Shown piece by piece: positions 6,862 through 15,422 of a stretch of 64,000 nucleotides of DNA. How positions within the stretch are numbered: position 1 is the first letter of the stretch; each line of letters opens with the position of its first letter. The translations under genes and the position numbers were made by a program. The notes beneath the pieces were generated by a model. It was given only the letters and a program-made list of their open reading frames with translations, made no database searches and had not been told where the DNA came from. This DNA is from Streptomyces sp. NBC_00704 (GTDB lineage: Bacteria; Actinomycetota; Actinomycetes; Streptomycetales; Streptomycetaceae), in assembly GCF_036226605.1 (NCBI RefSeq), contig NZ_CP109000.1:4336501-4400500 (forward strand), read 5' to 3'.

Positions 6862-9645
6862 ATGACGGCCGCCCCACCCGGCGCGAGCGCGTGGCACCGC
6901 TTCGCGGGCCTGGAGGCCGCGCTGCTGCGTGAGGTCCCGCGGCAGCGGCCGTCCGAGGACCGGCCCGCCGGCGGCGAGGACGAATTGCGGGCGCAGCGTC
7001 TGGCCGCCCTGGTCTCCGCCCACCACGTCCCGCACCCGCACGACCCGACGGGCGGCGCGGTGCTCGTCGGCTGGGCGCGCAGAGCGGCCGACGGTCCTCT
7101 CGACGTCTTCGTCGGCGGCAGTGCCCTGCTGGGCGGCCGCACCGACGAGGCCGACGGGGCGGTGTCCCTGCTGCGGCTGCCCGCGGGCGCGCGCGGGGTG
7201 CGACAGCCGACGGGTACGCCGGCCGCCGTGATGGGCGCCTTCCCCTGCTGGAGCGCGGTCGCCGCGGTGACCGACGGACTGCTGGTCGACGACGAGCCGA
7301 GGCCGGCGAGCACGGGAGCGGCCCTCCAGCGGCCCACGCTGGAGGACTGTCTGCTCGGCGTGTGGCAGGAACCGTTCGCCTGGCTGGTGTTCGCCGAGCC
7401 GGTGCCGGCCGCGGAGCTCGACGAACTCACCGGTGACGTGGCCGACGAGCGGCGCCGGGCACAGGCCAAGGCGGAGGGATCGCCCGAGTACGCCATCGCC
7501 GCGACCCGGCTGGAGCGCCGCCACAGGGAGCTGGCCAAGGCGTCGGCCACCGGGCTGTGGCGCATACGTCTGCTGGCGGGCGGCCGGACGCCCGAGGAGG
7601 CGACCCGGGTGGCGGCGCTGCTGTGCGCCTCGGCGGACCTCGAGGGACTGCCGTACGCGCTGCGCCCGACCGGGCGGGTGGGCGACCTCGCCACCGCCCT
7701 CGGCGGTGTCCTGCCGGCACCGCAGGAGCACCCCTTCCACGCCGGTTCCGATCTGCTCGCGGCCCTCGCCCGGCCCCCTGCCCGGGAGATCCCCGGCGTA
7801 CGGTTCGCCCTGCGGCCGGAGTTCGACGTCAGTCCCGAGACCGCGGCCCGTCCGGCGTCGCCCGGGGCTCCTCCGGTCCGGCTCGGCTCGGTGCTGGACC
7901 GCAACCGCAGCCCCGTCGGCGACCTCGAACTGGCCCGCTCCACCCTCAACCGGCATACGTTCGTGTGCGGGGCGACCGGCGGCGGAAAGTCGCAGACCGT
8001 GCGCGGGCTGCTGGAGGCGGCGACCCACGCGGGCATCCCGTGGCTGGTCGTGGAACCGGCCAAGGCCGAGTACCGCTTCATGTCGGCGCGGCTCGGGGAC
8101 ACCGCCGAGGTCGTGGTGATCAGGCCCGGCGACCCGGAGTCCCTCCCGGCCGGACTCAACCCCCTGGAGCCGTCCGCGTACGCGAGCGGCGAGCGCTTCC
8201 CGCTCCAGACCCACCTCGACATGGTGCGGGCCCTCTTCCTGGCCTCGTTCGACCCGCAGGAGCCGTTCCCGCAGGTCCTCAGCGCCGCGCTGACGCGCTG
8301 CTACGAGGAGCTGGGCTGGGACCTGACGCTCGGCGAGCCGGTGTTCCCGGGCGCCGAGCCGCGTTACCCGACCCTCGAGGACCTGGAGGACACGGCTCTG
8401 CGGGTCGTCTCGGACATCGGCTACGGCAAGGAGGTCGCCGACAACGTCCAGGGCTTCATCAAGATCCGTCTGGCCGGCCTGCGCCTCGGCACGACGGGCC
8501 GCTTCCTGGAGGGCGGCCGCCCGCTGGACTTCGGGGAACTGCTGAAACGCAACGTCGTCTTCGAGATCGAGGACGTCGGCGACGACAGGGACAAGGCGTT
8601 CCTGATGGGCACGATCCTCATCAGGCTCGTCGAGCACCTGCGCATGGAACAGCGGGTGGCCCGCCAACTGGCCCTCCCGCTACGGCATCTGACGGTCTTC
8701 GAGGAGGCGCACCGCCTGCTGCGCCGGACCGAGGAGGGCGGCGCGAGCGCCCACGCGGTGGAGATGTTCGCCGGCCTGCTCGCGGAGATCCGGGCGTACG
8801 GGGAAGGGCTGGTCATCGCGGACCAGATCCCGAGCAAGCTGCTGCCCGACGTCATCAAGAACACGGCGGCGAAAATCGTCCACCGGCTGCCCGCACAGGA
8901 CGACCGCGAGGCGGTCGGCGCGACGATGAACATCACGCGGGCCCAGTCCGAGTACCTGGTCACCCTGCGGCCGGGCGAGGCGGCCGTCTTCACGGACGGC
9001 ATGGACTATCCGCTGCTGGTGCGGATGCGGGACGGGACGGACCGCGAGGACGCGGGGGCGGTCAGAGCGGCGTCGGCGGCGGGCATGACGGGTCCGCGCA
9101 GCCGGGCGTGCGCGGCCGACTGCTCGGCGGCCCCGTGCACGCTGCGTGACCTGCGCAGGGCTCAGCGGCTGACGGAACAGGCCGGGCCGCGGATCACGCT
9201 GTGGGCGGAGATGGCGGTGGCGGCCCATCTGCTGGGCTGGACGACGCCGCTGCCGGGCGAGGCGATGCGACGCGAGCTGGAGCCGTACCGGGGCCGCCTC
9301 CTGGACTGCGCGATCGGCCAGGCCGTGGACGGGGCGGTGCACAGCCGCGGGGGCGCCCCCGCGGATCCGGGCGCGCTCGGTGAGCACGTGGCCGCGGTGA
9401 TGCGCGCCCAGTTGGACGGCCAGGACCCGTGCGCGGTGGGCGAGCCGCGTTTCAGAGCGCGCAGGGGGACGAGGACGCGGGTGTATTACCACGGGCGGCA
9501 TTCGCCCTCTGTCCTGGAGAAGATCGTCGGATGTGCGGATCCGTCGGAGGAGTGGCGGCAGCGATTCGCGCGCACGCTGACGTGCTTCGCGCGCGTCCCT
9601 CGCCGGCCGAATCCGTCCGGGAACACGACGGGGGCTCTCGAGTGA
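6862..9645 (+). CDS. HerA/VirB4-like P-loop ATPase
   Basis: A 927-aa ATPase. An N-terminal region of about 350 residues has no recognised motif. The Walker A box GATGGGKS lies at 370-377, followed by WLVVEPAKAEYRFM, typical of HerA/DUF87 and VirB4 enzymes. The Walker B-type motif LTVFEEAHRLL lies near 610, and the sensor region is IADQIPSKLLPDVIKNT. The C-terminal 200 residues are Cys-containing (CAADCSAAPC) and specific to this subfamily. Such ATPases pump DNA or power protein export; with the neighbours here, export is more likely. The start is the first in-frame ATG after a stretch lacking starts. The stop overlaps the next gene's GTG by 4 bp. Confidence 0.9.
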   Translation: MTAAPPGASAWHRFAGLEAALLREVPRQRPSEDRPAGGEDELRAQRLAALVSAHHVPHPHDPTGGAVLVGWARRAADGPLDVFVGGSALLGGRTDEADGAVSLLRLPAGARGVRQPTGTPAAVMGAFPCWSAVAAVTDGLLVDDEPRPASTGAALQRPTLEDCLLGVWQEPFAWLVFAEPVPAAELDELTGDVADERRRAQAKAEGSPEYAIAATRLERRHRELAKASATGLWRIRLLAGGRTPEEATRVAALLCASADLEGLPYALRPTGRVGDLATALGGVLPAPQEHPFHAGSDLLAALARPPAREIPGVRFALRPEFDVSPETAARPASPGAPPVRLGSVLDRNRSPVGDLELARSTLNRHTFVCGATGGGKSQTVRGLLEAATHAGIPWLVVEPAKAEYRFMSARLGDTAEVVVIRPGDPESLPAGLNPLEPSAYASGERFPLQTHLDMVRALFLASFDPQEPFPQVLSAALTRCYEELGWDLTLGEPVFPGAEPRYPTLEDLEDTALRVVSDIGYGKEVADNVQGFIKIRLAGLRLGTTGRFLEGGRPLDFGELLKRNVVFEIEDVGDDRDKAFLMGTILIRLVEHLRMEQRVARQLALPLRHLTVFEEAHRLLRRTEEGGASAHAVEMFAGLLAEIRAYGEGLVIADQIPSKLLPDVIKNTAAKIVHRLPAQDDREAVGATMNITRAQSEYLVTLRPGEAAVFTDGMDYPLLVRMRDGTDREDAGAVRAASAAGMTGPRSRACAADCSAAPCTLRDLRRAQRLTEQAGPRITLWAEMAVAAHLLGWTTPLPGEAMRRELEPYRGRLLDCAIGQAVDGAVHSRGGAPADPGALGEHVAAVMRAQLDGQDPCAVGEPRFRARRGTRTRVYYHGRHSPSVLEKIVGCADPSEEWRQRFARTLTCFARVPRRPNPSGNTTGALE

Positions 9646-9821
9646 GCGAACTGTACGGGACGGACAGGCCTACGGCGCAGGACGTGCCCGAGCAGCAGTT
9701 CCAGGAGGCCGCGGGCTGGGAGACGGCTGAGTTCGGGGAGCCCGAGGAGCCGGCGGTGATCAAGGTGAACCCCGGCAGTTCCGCGTCGGTCGCCATCCCC
9801 GCGTCGGACCTCAAGGTCTGA
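9642..9821 (+). CDS. 59-aa peptide beginning MSELY
   Basis: A small acidic protein that starts at a GTG overlapping the ATPase stop (GTGA), which implies translational coupling. It begins MSELYGTDRP, has an EPEEPA segment and ends VAIPASDLKV. Its first five residues and the EPEEPA motif recur at the start of the calpain-like protein encoded 107 bp downstream. That pattern suggests a shared recognition or export signal. No signal peptide or membrane segment is visible. I recognise no family. It could be a carrier, a substrate or a chaperone for the ATPase. Confidence 0.75.
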   Translation: MSELYGTDRPTAQDVPEQQFQEAAGWETAEFGEPEEPAVIKVNPGSSASVAIPASDLKV

Positions 9822-9928
9822 GCGCGAGAAGGACGAGTGGCTGGGCAAGAGCCGGCGGCGAGCGCGAGCCGTCGGGCAGAGTCGGAAAGGCGGGGGAGAC
9901 GTGGCGCAGCGTGACGTAGACGGTCGGA

Positions 9929-11398
9929 ATGAGTGAGTTGTACGCGGCGGAAAAGGGGGCCGAGGCCGTTCCCGTCGAGACGACGGCTCCCGCCCGGACG
10001 GACCCCGCGGACGCCTGGGCGGAACCCGAAGAGCCTGCGGACGAGGGGAACGCCGAGCCCGCCGGGATCACCGGGGAGCCGAAGGAGCCCGACGACGCCG
10101 ACGAGCCCGGTGAGCCCGAGTGGGGGCGGGAGGACGATGCGGCGGTCCCCGGAAGCGGCGGCGCCACGGGCCTCGATGCCCGTGCTCGGGACGGCCATCC
10201 GGCAGCGTCGGGCGAGGACACGTATCCGGCGGAACCGGAAGATCCCGAAGAGGCCGAAAGTCCCGTGGAGCCCGAAGAGCCACAAGGTCCGGAACGACCG
10301 GACGGCCCCGGGGACCCGGATGAGGCGGACGGGCTCGAAGGGGACGAGGGCGCCGAGACCCCCGAAGAGTCGGCGGAGGCGGAGTCACCCGAGGACAGGG
10401 CCGGCGTATCCGGCGGTTCCGCCGCGGACGAACCGTCGGTGACCGGGAAGTTCATGGATCGGGTGAAGGGTGCGTTCAGCAGCGGTGACTCGGTGCGGGA
10501 GATATCGGAGACCGTCGACAGACCTGACTTCCATCTCCCCGGCAGGGCCTATCCGCCGGACGCTTACGGGACCCCGCTGGACCGGCCCGACGGAACGCGT
10601 ACCCCGCTGTTCGACGGTGTCCCCCATCGGGATCAGACACAGCAAGGCGCCCTTGGCGACTGCGGGGTCATCGCGACGTTGGGGGCCGTCGCCGAGCATC
10701 GTCCGCAGGACATCGTCGACCGCATGAAGGAGAACGAGGACGGCACGTACGAGGTCTCGCTCAACGAGGCGAAGAGCGTCGGCTTCGGCAGGTACGAGCC
10801 GACAGGTACCGTCGTGAAGCTGACGGTGACCGGCGATCTGCCCGTCTACAGCGAGATTCCCTCCGTCGCGGCTTTCGCCGACTCCGCGGAGACAGGGGTG
10901 GCATGGGCGCCGATCATGGAGAAGGCCATCGCCGGTGTGGACCGGACGTGGAGCGAGGACAAGCAGGCGTCGTGGCAGTCCACCCACGTGCGAACGGATG
11001 CATTTCCCACCGGCTACACGCGGCTCAATTTCGGGACCAAGTCCAGCGATCGGGCCGAGTTGTTGGTGCAGTTGACGGGAACGCCTGCCCAGGTCTGGGA
11101 TGTGCCGACCGGTTACGACCACCATGGTCGTGACGCGAAGACCCAGTTCAGGCAGGATATCGCGGAGAAACTTGCGGACGGTTGCCCCGTCATCGTCGCG
11201 ACGCGACACCAGAAAAAGGGAGAGTCGCCACTGCCGGGCAAGCTCGTTGCAGGGCACGCCTACGAACTGACCGCAATAAATGAAATCGGGCGGTTCGAAC
11301 TGAGGAATCCCTACAACGCAAGGGATCCGAAGCCGTTGACCTTCGACGAGCTGAGGGACAGCATCCTCCCGAACTATGTCACCTTGGAGAAGAAGTGA
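9929..11398 (+). CDS. Calpain-like cysteine protease with long acidic N-terminus
   Basis: A 489-aa protein beginning MSELYAAEKG. Residues from about 10 to 170 are Pro/Glu/Asp-rich and probably disordered. The C-terminal half resembles calpain family C2: the catalytic Cys is at 245 (QGALGDCGVIATLG), His at 443 (AGHAYELTAI) and Asn at 460 (LRNPYN), in the right order and spacing. The gene lies downstream of the HerA-like ATPase and overlaps the next small gene by 4 bp. Bacterial calpain-like domains are often found in secreted or contact-delivered effectors; delivery here is inference. Part of the 3' half is less GC-rich than the neighbours (for example 11200-11390), which hints at transfer. 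Confidence 0.85.
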   Translation: MSELYAAEKGAEAVPVETTAPARTDPADAWAEPEEPADEGNAEPAGITGEPKEPDDADEPGEPEWGREDDAAVPGSGGATGLDARARDGHPAASGEDTYPAEPEDPEEAESPVEPEEPQGPERPDGPGDPDEADGLEGDEGAETPEESAEAESPEDRAGVSGGSAADEPSVTGKFMDRVKGAFSSGDSVREISETVDRPDFHLPGRAYPPDAYGTPLDRPDGTRTPLFDGVPHRDQTQQGALGDCGVIATLGAVAEHRPQDIVDRMKENEDGTYEVSLNEAKSVGFGRYEPTGTVVKLTVTGDLPVYSEIPSVAAFADSAETGVAWAPIMEKAIAGVDRTWSEDKQASWQSTHVRTDAFPTGYTRLNFGTKSSDRAELLVQLTGTPAQVWDVPTGYDHHGRDAKTQFRQDIAEKLADGCPVIVATRHQKKGESPLPGKLVAGHAYELTAINEIGRFELRNPYNARDPKPLTFDELRDSILPNYVTLEKK

Positions 11399-11658
11399 CA
11401 GTGCAGGAAATCGCGATCTGGCGCAACATGCAGGCGAACAAGGGGTTCGCCCGCTTTTTCGTCACACATCTTTCCGAGCGGGAGGGCCGGCCGCCGTTGG
11501 TCGAACTCGTCGTCGTCGTCGACGGCGCCGAGGAAGACCATTCGCTGGAGCCCGGCGACGTCTTCCCGATCAGGGACCAGGAATGGAAGCTGGACCGAAT
11601 CGAGGACCTCGAATCTCCGAGCGGGGACTGGACGGTCGTTCTCGCCAGGGTCACGTGA
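11395..11658 (+). CDS. Small protein translationally coupled to the calpain-like gene
   Basis: An 87-aa protein starting at a GTG that overlaps the protease stop codon. The sequence (MTVQEIAIWRNMQANKGFAR, then GDVFPIRDQEWKLDRIEDLE and a final VVLARVT) looks like a small beta-rich fold. It resembles, from memory and unverified, actinobacterial DUF6406-type proteins. Its tight coupling to a probable effector protease makes an immunity or inhibitor role plausible, but nothing in the sequence proves it. Confidence 0.75.
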   Translation: MTVQEIAIWRNMQANKGFARFFVTHLSEREGRPPLVELVVVVDGAEEDHSLEPGDVFPIRDQEWKLDRIEDLESPSGDWTVVLARVT

Positions 11659-11685
11659 GCCGGCTCGGCCCTGCTCGTGCTCGCG

Positions 11686-11710
11686 GGCCGGTTCCCCGGG
11701 GGAGCCGGCC
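11686..11710. terminator. Hairpin between convergent genes
   Basis: A 10-bp stem with one G-T wobble (GGCCGGTTCC / GGAGCCGGCC) and a 5-base loop lies in the 77-bp gap between the small gene ending at 11658 and the minus-strand gene ending at 11736. It could serve both strands. Confidence 0.6.
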
Positions 11711-11735
11711 CGTCGGAACTACGGCCGGACCCGCA

Positions 11736-12596
11736 TCACTCCAGCCGGGCCAGTCTCGTCCTGAGCGGTTCTGCTGAGCGCAGGGTCACTGCCTCCTCGA
11801 ACAGTTCTCGTTGGTCGAGGCGGTCGCGCCAGGGGTAGCGGATGTGCCAGTGGTCGACGACGTATCGCAAGAGGTCGAGCCGCCCCGCCTCCGCGATCGT
11901 CGTAGGTGGTCCGGGCGAGCAGTGTGCACAGGGGGAGGCTGAGACGTGCCACGACGGTCTCGATGACGGCGCCGGGGGCGAGGCCGAGCAGGAGGGCCGG
12001 GGCGCAGTGGTCGGCGTAGGCGCGGTTCGGCTCACCGGTCTCGTCCTCTTGCCGCTGCGCGGAATCGAGCAGCTCGGGCAGCGGGCCGTCGAAGCCGGCG
12101 GCGAGCAGACGTACCGCCCGCGTCCAGCGGGCGGGGAACACGTCGAGACGCGCACGGACCTTCTCGGCCCGGTCGCGGAACCCAGCGGAGTGTCCGTGAA
12201 GGCGCCGGGAAGCCGGAAGTGTCCGGCGGGGGTCGCCCGCCACTGCTGTTCCACCGCCGCCGGCGCCAGCCTCGTCCGACCGTCGCCCAGCGCCTCGACG
12301 AGGCCGTTGCCGAGGCCTCCCGAAAGGTCGTCCCGTCCGACGACGGACGCTGCCTGACGGGCGCTCAGGCCCCAGCCGTCGTACAGGGCCTGGACCTCGG
12401 CCGCGCCGCCGTACGCGGCGACCCAGTCGCCCAGTCCCTCGGGCGGCGCGTACCACTCCTGACGCAGCACGCACAGCCGGGCTTCCGCCCCGAGCTTCTC
12501 GGCGGTCTTGGCCGCGGCTTCCGGCGTCGCGTGCTGGAACAGGGCTACAAACGTCTCGTCGAACTCGTCGAACTCGTCGACCTGCGGTTCACTCAC
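11736..12596 (-). pseudogene. Hypothetical protein gene with two compensating frameshifts
   Basis: The annotated frame gives 286 aa, but its middle (from about 12180 down to 11905) turns into Ser/Pro/Arg-rich nonsense. Over exactly that stretch the neighbouring frame reads as normal protein (FRDRAEKVRARLDVFPARW, then LLAAGFDGPLPELLDSAQR). The first frame resumes with EAGRLDLLRYVVDHWHIRYP. The sequence therefore fits one lost base near 12178-12185 and one gained base near 11900-11905. Either the assembly has two errors or the gene is decaying. The restored protein is about 287 aa, soluble, of unknown family; it starts MSEPQVDEFDEFDETFVALF. Confidence 0.65.
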
Positions 12597-12710
12597 GCGA
12601 CGAGGTGGATCACGAACCCGGCCGACGGCGGTCCGCGAGCACGTCGTTGGCAGCCACCTCGGGCAACCAGGTGGGACGGCGGGAATTGGGCTTCCGCCGT
12701 CGGGAATCCG

Positions 12711-12974
12711 TCAGCCGAGTTGTTCCGTCGTGCCGTCCGGGTGGATCAGGAGGCGGATCGCGCCGCCGTAGCGGTTGTCGGTGATGGTCGCCGGAGTGGG
12801 GGCGCCGAGCTGCTGCGCGCGCTGCTGGAGGATCGACAGGACGACGTCCTGGATGTCGCCGTAGGGCGGGGCGGTGACCGGGACGCCGTCGATCAGGCCG
12901 GCGTTGGGGGAGAAGACGTGCACCTGGGCGTCCGCCGGGGCGGGGGGCGGGGGCGGCATCGTCGGTTCGGTCAT
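12711..12974 (-). CDS. Small hypothetical protein, Pro-rich N-terminus
   Basis: An 87-aa protein: a Pro-rich start (MTEPTMPPPPPAPADAQVHV) followed by a compact domain (GDIQDVVLSILQQRAQQLGA ending IRLLIHPDGTTEQLG). It lies 44 bp downstream of the WhiB-like gene on the same strand and probably shares its transcript. I do not recognise the family. Small, regular codon use supports a real gene. Confidence 0.7.
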   Translation of the reverse strand: MTEPTMPPPPPAPADAQVHVFSPNAGLIDGVPVTAPPYGDIQDVVLSILQQRAQQLGAPTPATITDNRYGGAIRLLIHPDGTTEQLG

Positions 12975-13018
12975 CGGGGGTCGGGTTCCTTCCGGCTCGG
13001 TTCCGGATCAGTTCCGGC

Positions 13019-14592
13019 TCAGGCGCTCTTGGCCTCGTTCTGCTCGGGAGCGCTCGGCGTGACGTTCACGGTGACGTCCGTGGCGACGTCGGCGGTGCGA
13101 GCGTACGTGCCGCGGGCGAGGCGTCGCAGGCCGCCCGACTTGACCATCGCGGACAGGACGTTGCTGATCGTCTTCGAGGGGTCGCCGTAGACGCCGTGGG
13201 GCAGAGCGCGCAGCACGTCGCGGGCGGAGAACGGGCCCGGGAAGGCCGAGACGGCCGTCTCCACGGCCGCCCGGATGCTGGGCACGTGGGGCGCGGTGCC
13301 GTGGCGGGCGCCCGACGCGGTGAGGGCGGCCGCCTGGCCCGGGCCGGCAATCGTCCTGCGGCTCGGGACCGGATGCGGGAGACAGGTGCGGACGGCCTGG
13401 AGTGCGCTGCGGACCGGTTCGAGATCGATCTCGCCGTCGTCGTCGCCGCCGGCGGGGGCGCCCGCCGCGGCCAGCATGGTCGCCACCTTCTCTATGTTCG
13501 CGAGCGAGGACGCCAGTTCGCGCAGCAACGGCTCCAGGAAGTCGCGGCGCAGGGCCGTACCGGGTCGGTGGTGGCGAGTTCGACGGAGACCGAGCCGGTC
13601 AGGGCGCGCGGCGGCGAGGAGGCGTCGGCCGCGACAGATGCGCGGTCCCGGGCGTCCTGCGGGGCGAGTGCCTCCACGGCCTTGCGCGCGGCGCGGACGG
13701 TGTCCGGCGTCTCCGGCGCGATCTCGCCGCCCGGCACGCTCACCAGCATCGTGGCAAGCTGCTCCAGGCTGTCCAGTGTGGGCAGCGCGGCGCGGATCAG
13801 AGGGGCCAGCAGAGCCTGTCGTACGGCCTGGGCGGGGTCCTCGTACGAGAAGGCGATCCGCTGCCCGGACTCGGCCGCTGCCATGTCCTCGCTCCTGCTT
13901 TCCGGGTGTGCGTGGGGGTGGGGGTGTCTGGAGCCGGTGGGTTGGTGGTGACCGTCGTTGTGCGTCCGCTGTGCGGCGGTGTGCTGGTGCAACTGCCGTG
14001 GGATGCCCGGCAACTCGAGCCGCTCCCGGGCCAGTTGGTCCTGGCGGGCGTCGAACGCGTCGAGGATCCGCTCCACTGCGGGCAGACCGTGCTCGGCGGT
14101 GGCGCGGATGTTCGCCGGGCCGCTGCCGCTGCCGCGCGAGCGCAGGCGCAGCAGGCGGCGTGACGTTTCGGCAGAGTGGTGGCCGGGGCCCGCGCCGGGT
14201 CCGTCCGACGGGTGGTGGCTCGGCAGGTCGCCGTTCGCGTCGCCGACGCCGAGGGCGCGGCGGATCCAGCGGCGGTCGTCGAGTGTGGTCGCCGCCGTGT
14301 AGCCGTACGGCTCGGCGTGCGCGACGGCGTCCTGGAGGCATTCCGCCCACAACGGGCAGGAAGCGCACAGGTCACGGGCGGTGCGCAGCAGGACGAGACG
14401 CTGGTGGCGCTGCTCGGAAGAGGCGTACGGGATGTCCGCGGGCGCCTCCAGCAGCGGGTGCTGGAAGACGTCCGGTCGGCGCTGGCAGGGCAGGGCGGCG
14501 TCGGGGCTGTGTGCCCCTGCGCCCGCTCTGGTTCCCCGTGCCGCCCCGCGCGCGGGGCGCGCGGGAAGCGCCGTATGGCTGGCCATAGGCAT
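13019..14592 (-). pseudogene. WhiB-like regulator fused to winged-helix C-terminus, frameshifted
   Basis: Read from the ATG at 14592 (GGGGGA site 6 bases upstream), the protein has the four WhiB-type cysteines at 36, 76, 79 and 85 (C-X39-C-X2-C-X5-C), which normally bind a 4Fe-4S cluster. It continues GYTAATTLDDRRWIRRAL in place of the usual GVWGG turn. A long linker follows. Near 13555 the frame breaks after SVSVELATTDPV, and the adjacent frame continues ALRRDFLEPLLRELASSLAN to the end at 13019. That part includes a winged-helix-like segment (FSARDVLRALPHGVYGDPSK, then GGLRRLARGTYA). A single missing base explains it, giving about 524 aa. It sits downstream of the type IV secretion operon and could regulate it. 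It is either a sequencing error or a recent mutation. Confidence 0.7.
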
Positions 14593-14719
14593 GCGTGTAT
14601 TCCCCCGTGGTGATGCGTGATCCGGGGGGACTCTAAGGCGTTCCGTCAAGGGGGTGCAACGCATCTGCAAAGCGTGTGCCGACTTGGCACAGTGACGAGA
14701 CGAAACGTTCACACGGGCC

Positions 14720-15415
14720 TCAACTGTCCGTCGGGCCGGTGGCTTTGCCCTGCCGTACCCGGCCGAATGCCCGGCGGGCACTGCATGCAATCGCTTTCGC
14801 CCTGCTGCCGCGCAGCGCCAATACGCCGAGCACGCCGAGGAATCCGAGCGGAACGCCGGCCTCCGGCAGGAACATCCCGACGACGGACGCGATGACGAGG
14901 ATCACATCCGCGAGCACGACGGTGACGCCCCGTCGGCCCGGGTGCTCCTTCACCATCCACGCGCCGAGGAGCGCCATGCCGGCGAGTGCCCAGTAGCCGA
15001 AGGCGGCCTGGCCGGTGACGGTGGCGCTGGTGGAGGCGCGCACCGAGTCGCCCACCGCGGAGAAGTACCCGGTGAACGCCGCGGCGAGAAGCGTCGAGGC
15101 GAGTCCGAGGAGGAGCTGGCCGCGGCGTCGGAGCAGCCAGACGACCGCGCCGACGAGCGCGAGCGCGCAGACCGTGACGAAGCTGGAGCCGCTCTCGGAG
15201 GCGATGGCGAAGAGCGTGTAGGCGGCGGCGACGCAGAAGACGACGCGGGGGAGCAGCTTGACGGCCCAGGGGTCGTCCTTGTCCTGGCGTACGAGGCGGC
15301 GCAGGCGGGAGAGCGCGGGGGAGGGCGGGTCCGCCCGGCCGGAGCCGGGCCGTCCGGCGGGCGGTCCGGGTGCGCGGGGCGTGCGGGTGGTGGGTTTCGG
15401 CGTGGTGGGGTTCAT
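14720..15415 (-). CDS. Multi-pass membrane protein
   Basis: A 231-aa protein with a Pro/Arg-rich cytoplasmic start followed by about six hydrophobic segments (for example VVFCVAAAYTLFAIA, VCALALVGAVVWLL, VVLADVILVIASVVGMFL). It starts 7 bp after the stop of the 421-aa gene, so it belongs to the same operon. It is the last gene of the secretion operon before the WhiB-like gene. No family is recognised. A role at the secretion apparatus, or as a membrane immunity protein, would be guesses. Confidence 0.75.
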   Translation of the reverse strand: MNPTTPKPTTRTPRAPGPPAGRPGSGRADPPSPALSRLRRLVRQDKDDPWAVKLLPRVVFCVAAAYTLFAIASESGSSFVTVCALALVGAVVWLLRRRGQLLLGLASTLLAAAFTGYFSAVGDSVRASTSATVTGQAAFGYWALAGMALLGAWMVKEHPGRRGVTVVLADVILVIASVVGMFLPEAGVPLGFLGVLGVLALRGSRAKAIACSARRAFGRVRQGKATGPTDS

Positions 15416-15422
15416 CGGCGCG

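Noticed and set aside
13019..14592. Programmed frameshift in the WhiB-like gene
   Set aside because: No slippery heptamer or downstream structure is evident at 13555, and neighbouring indels make error or decay more likely.
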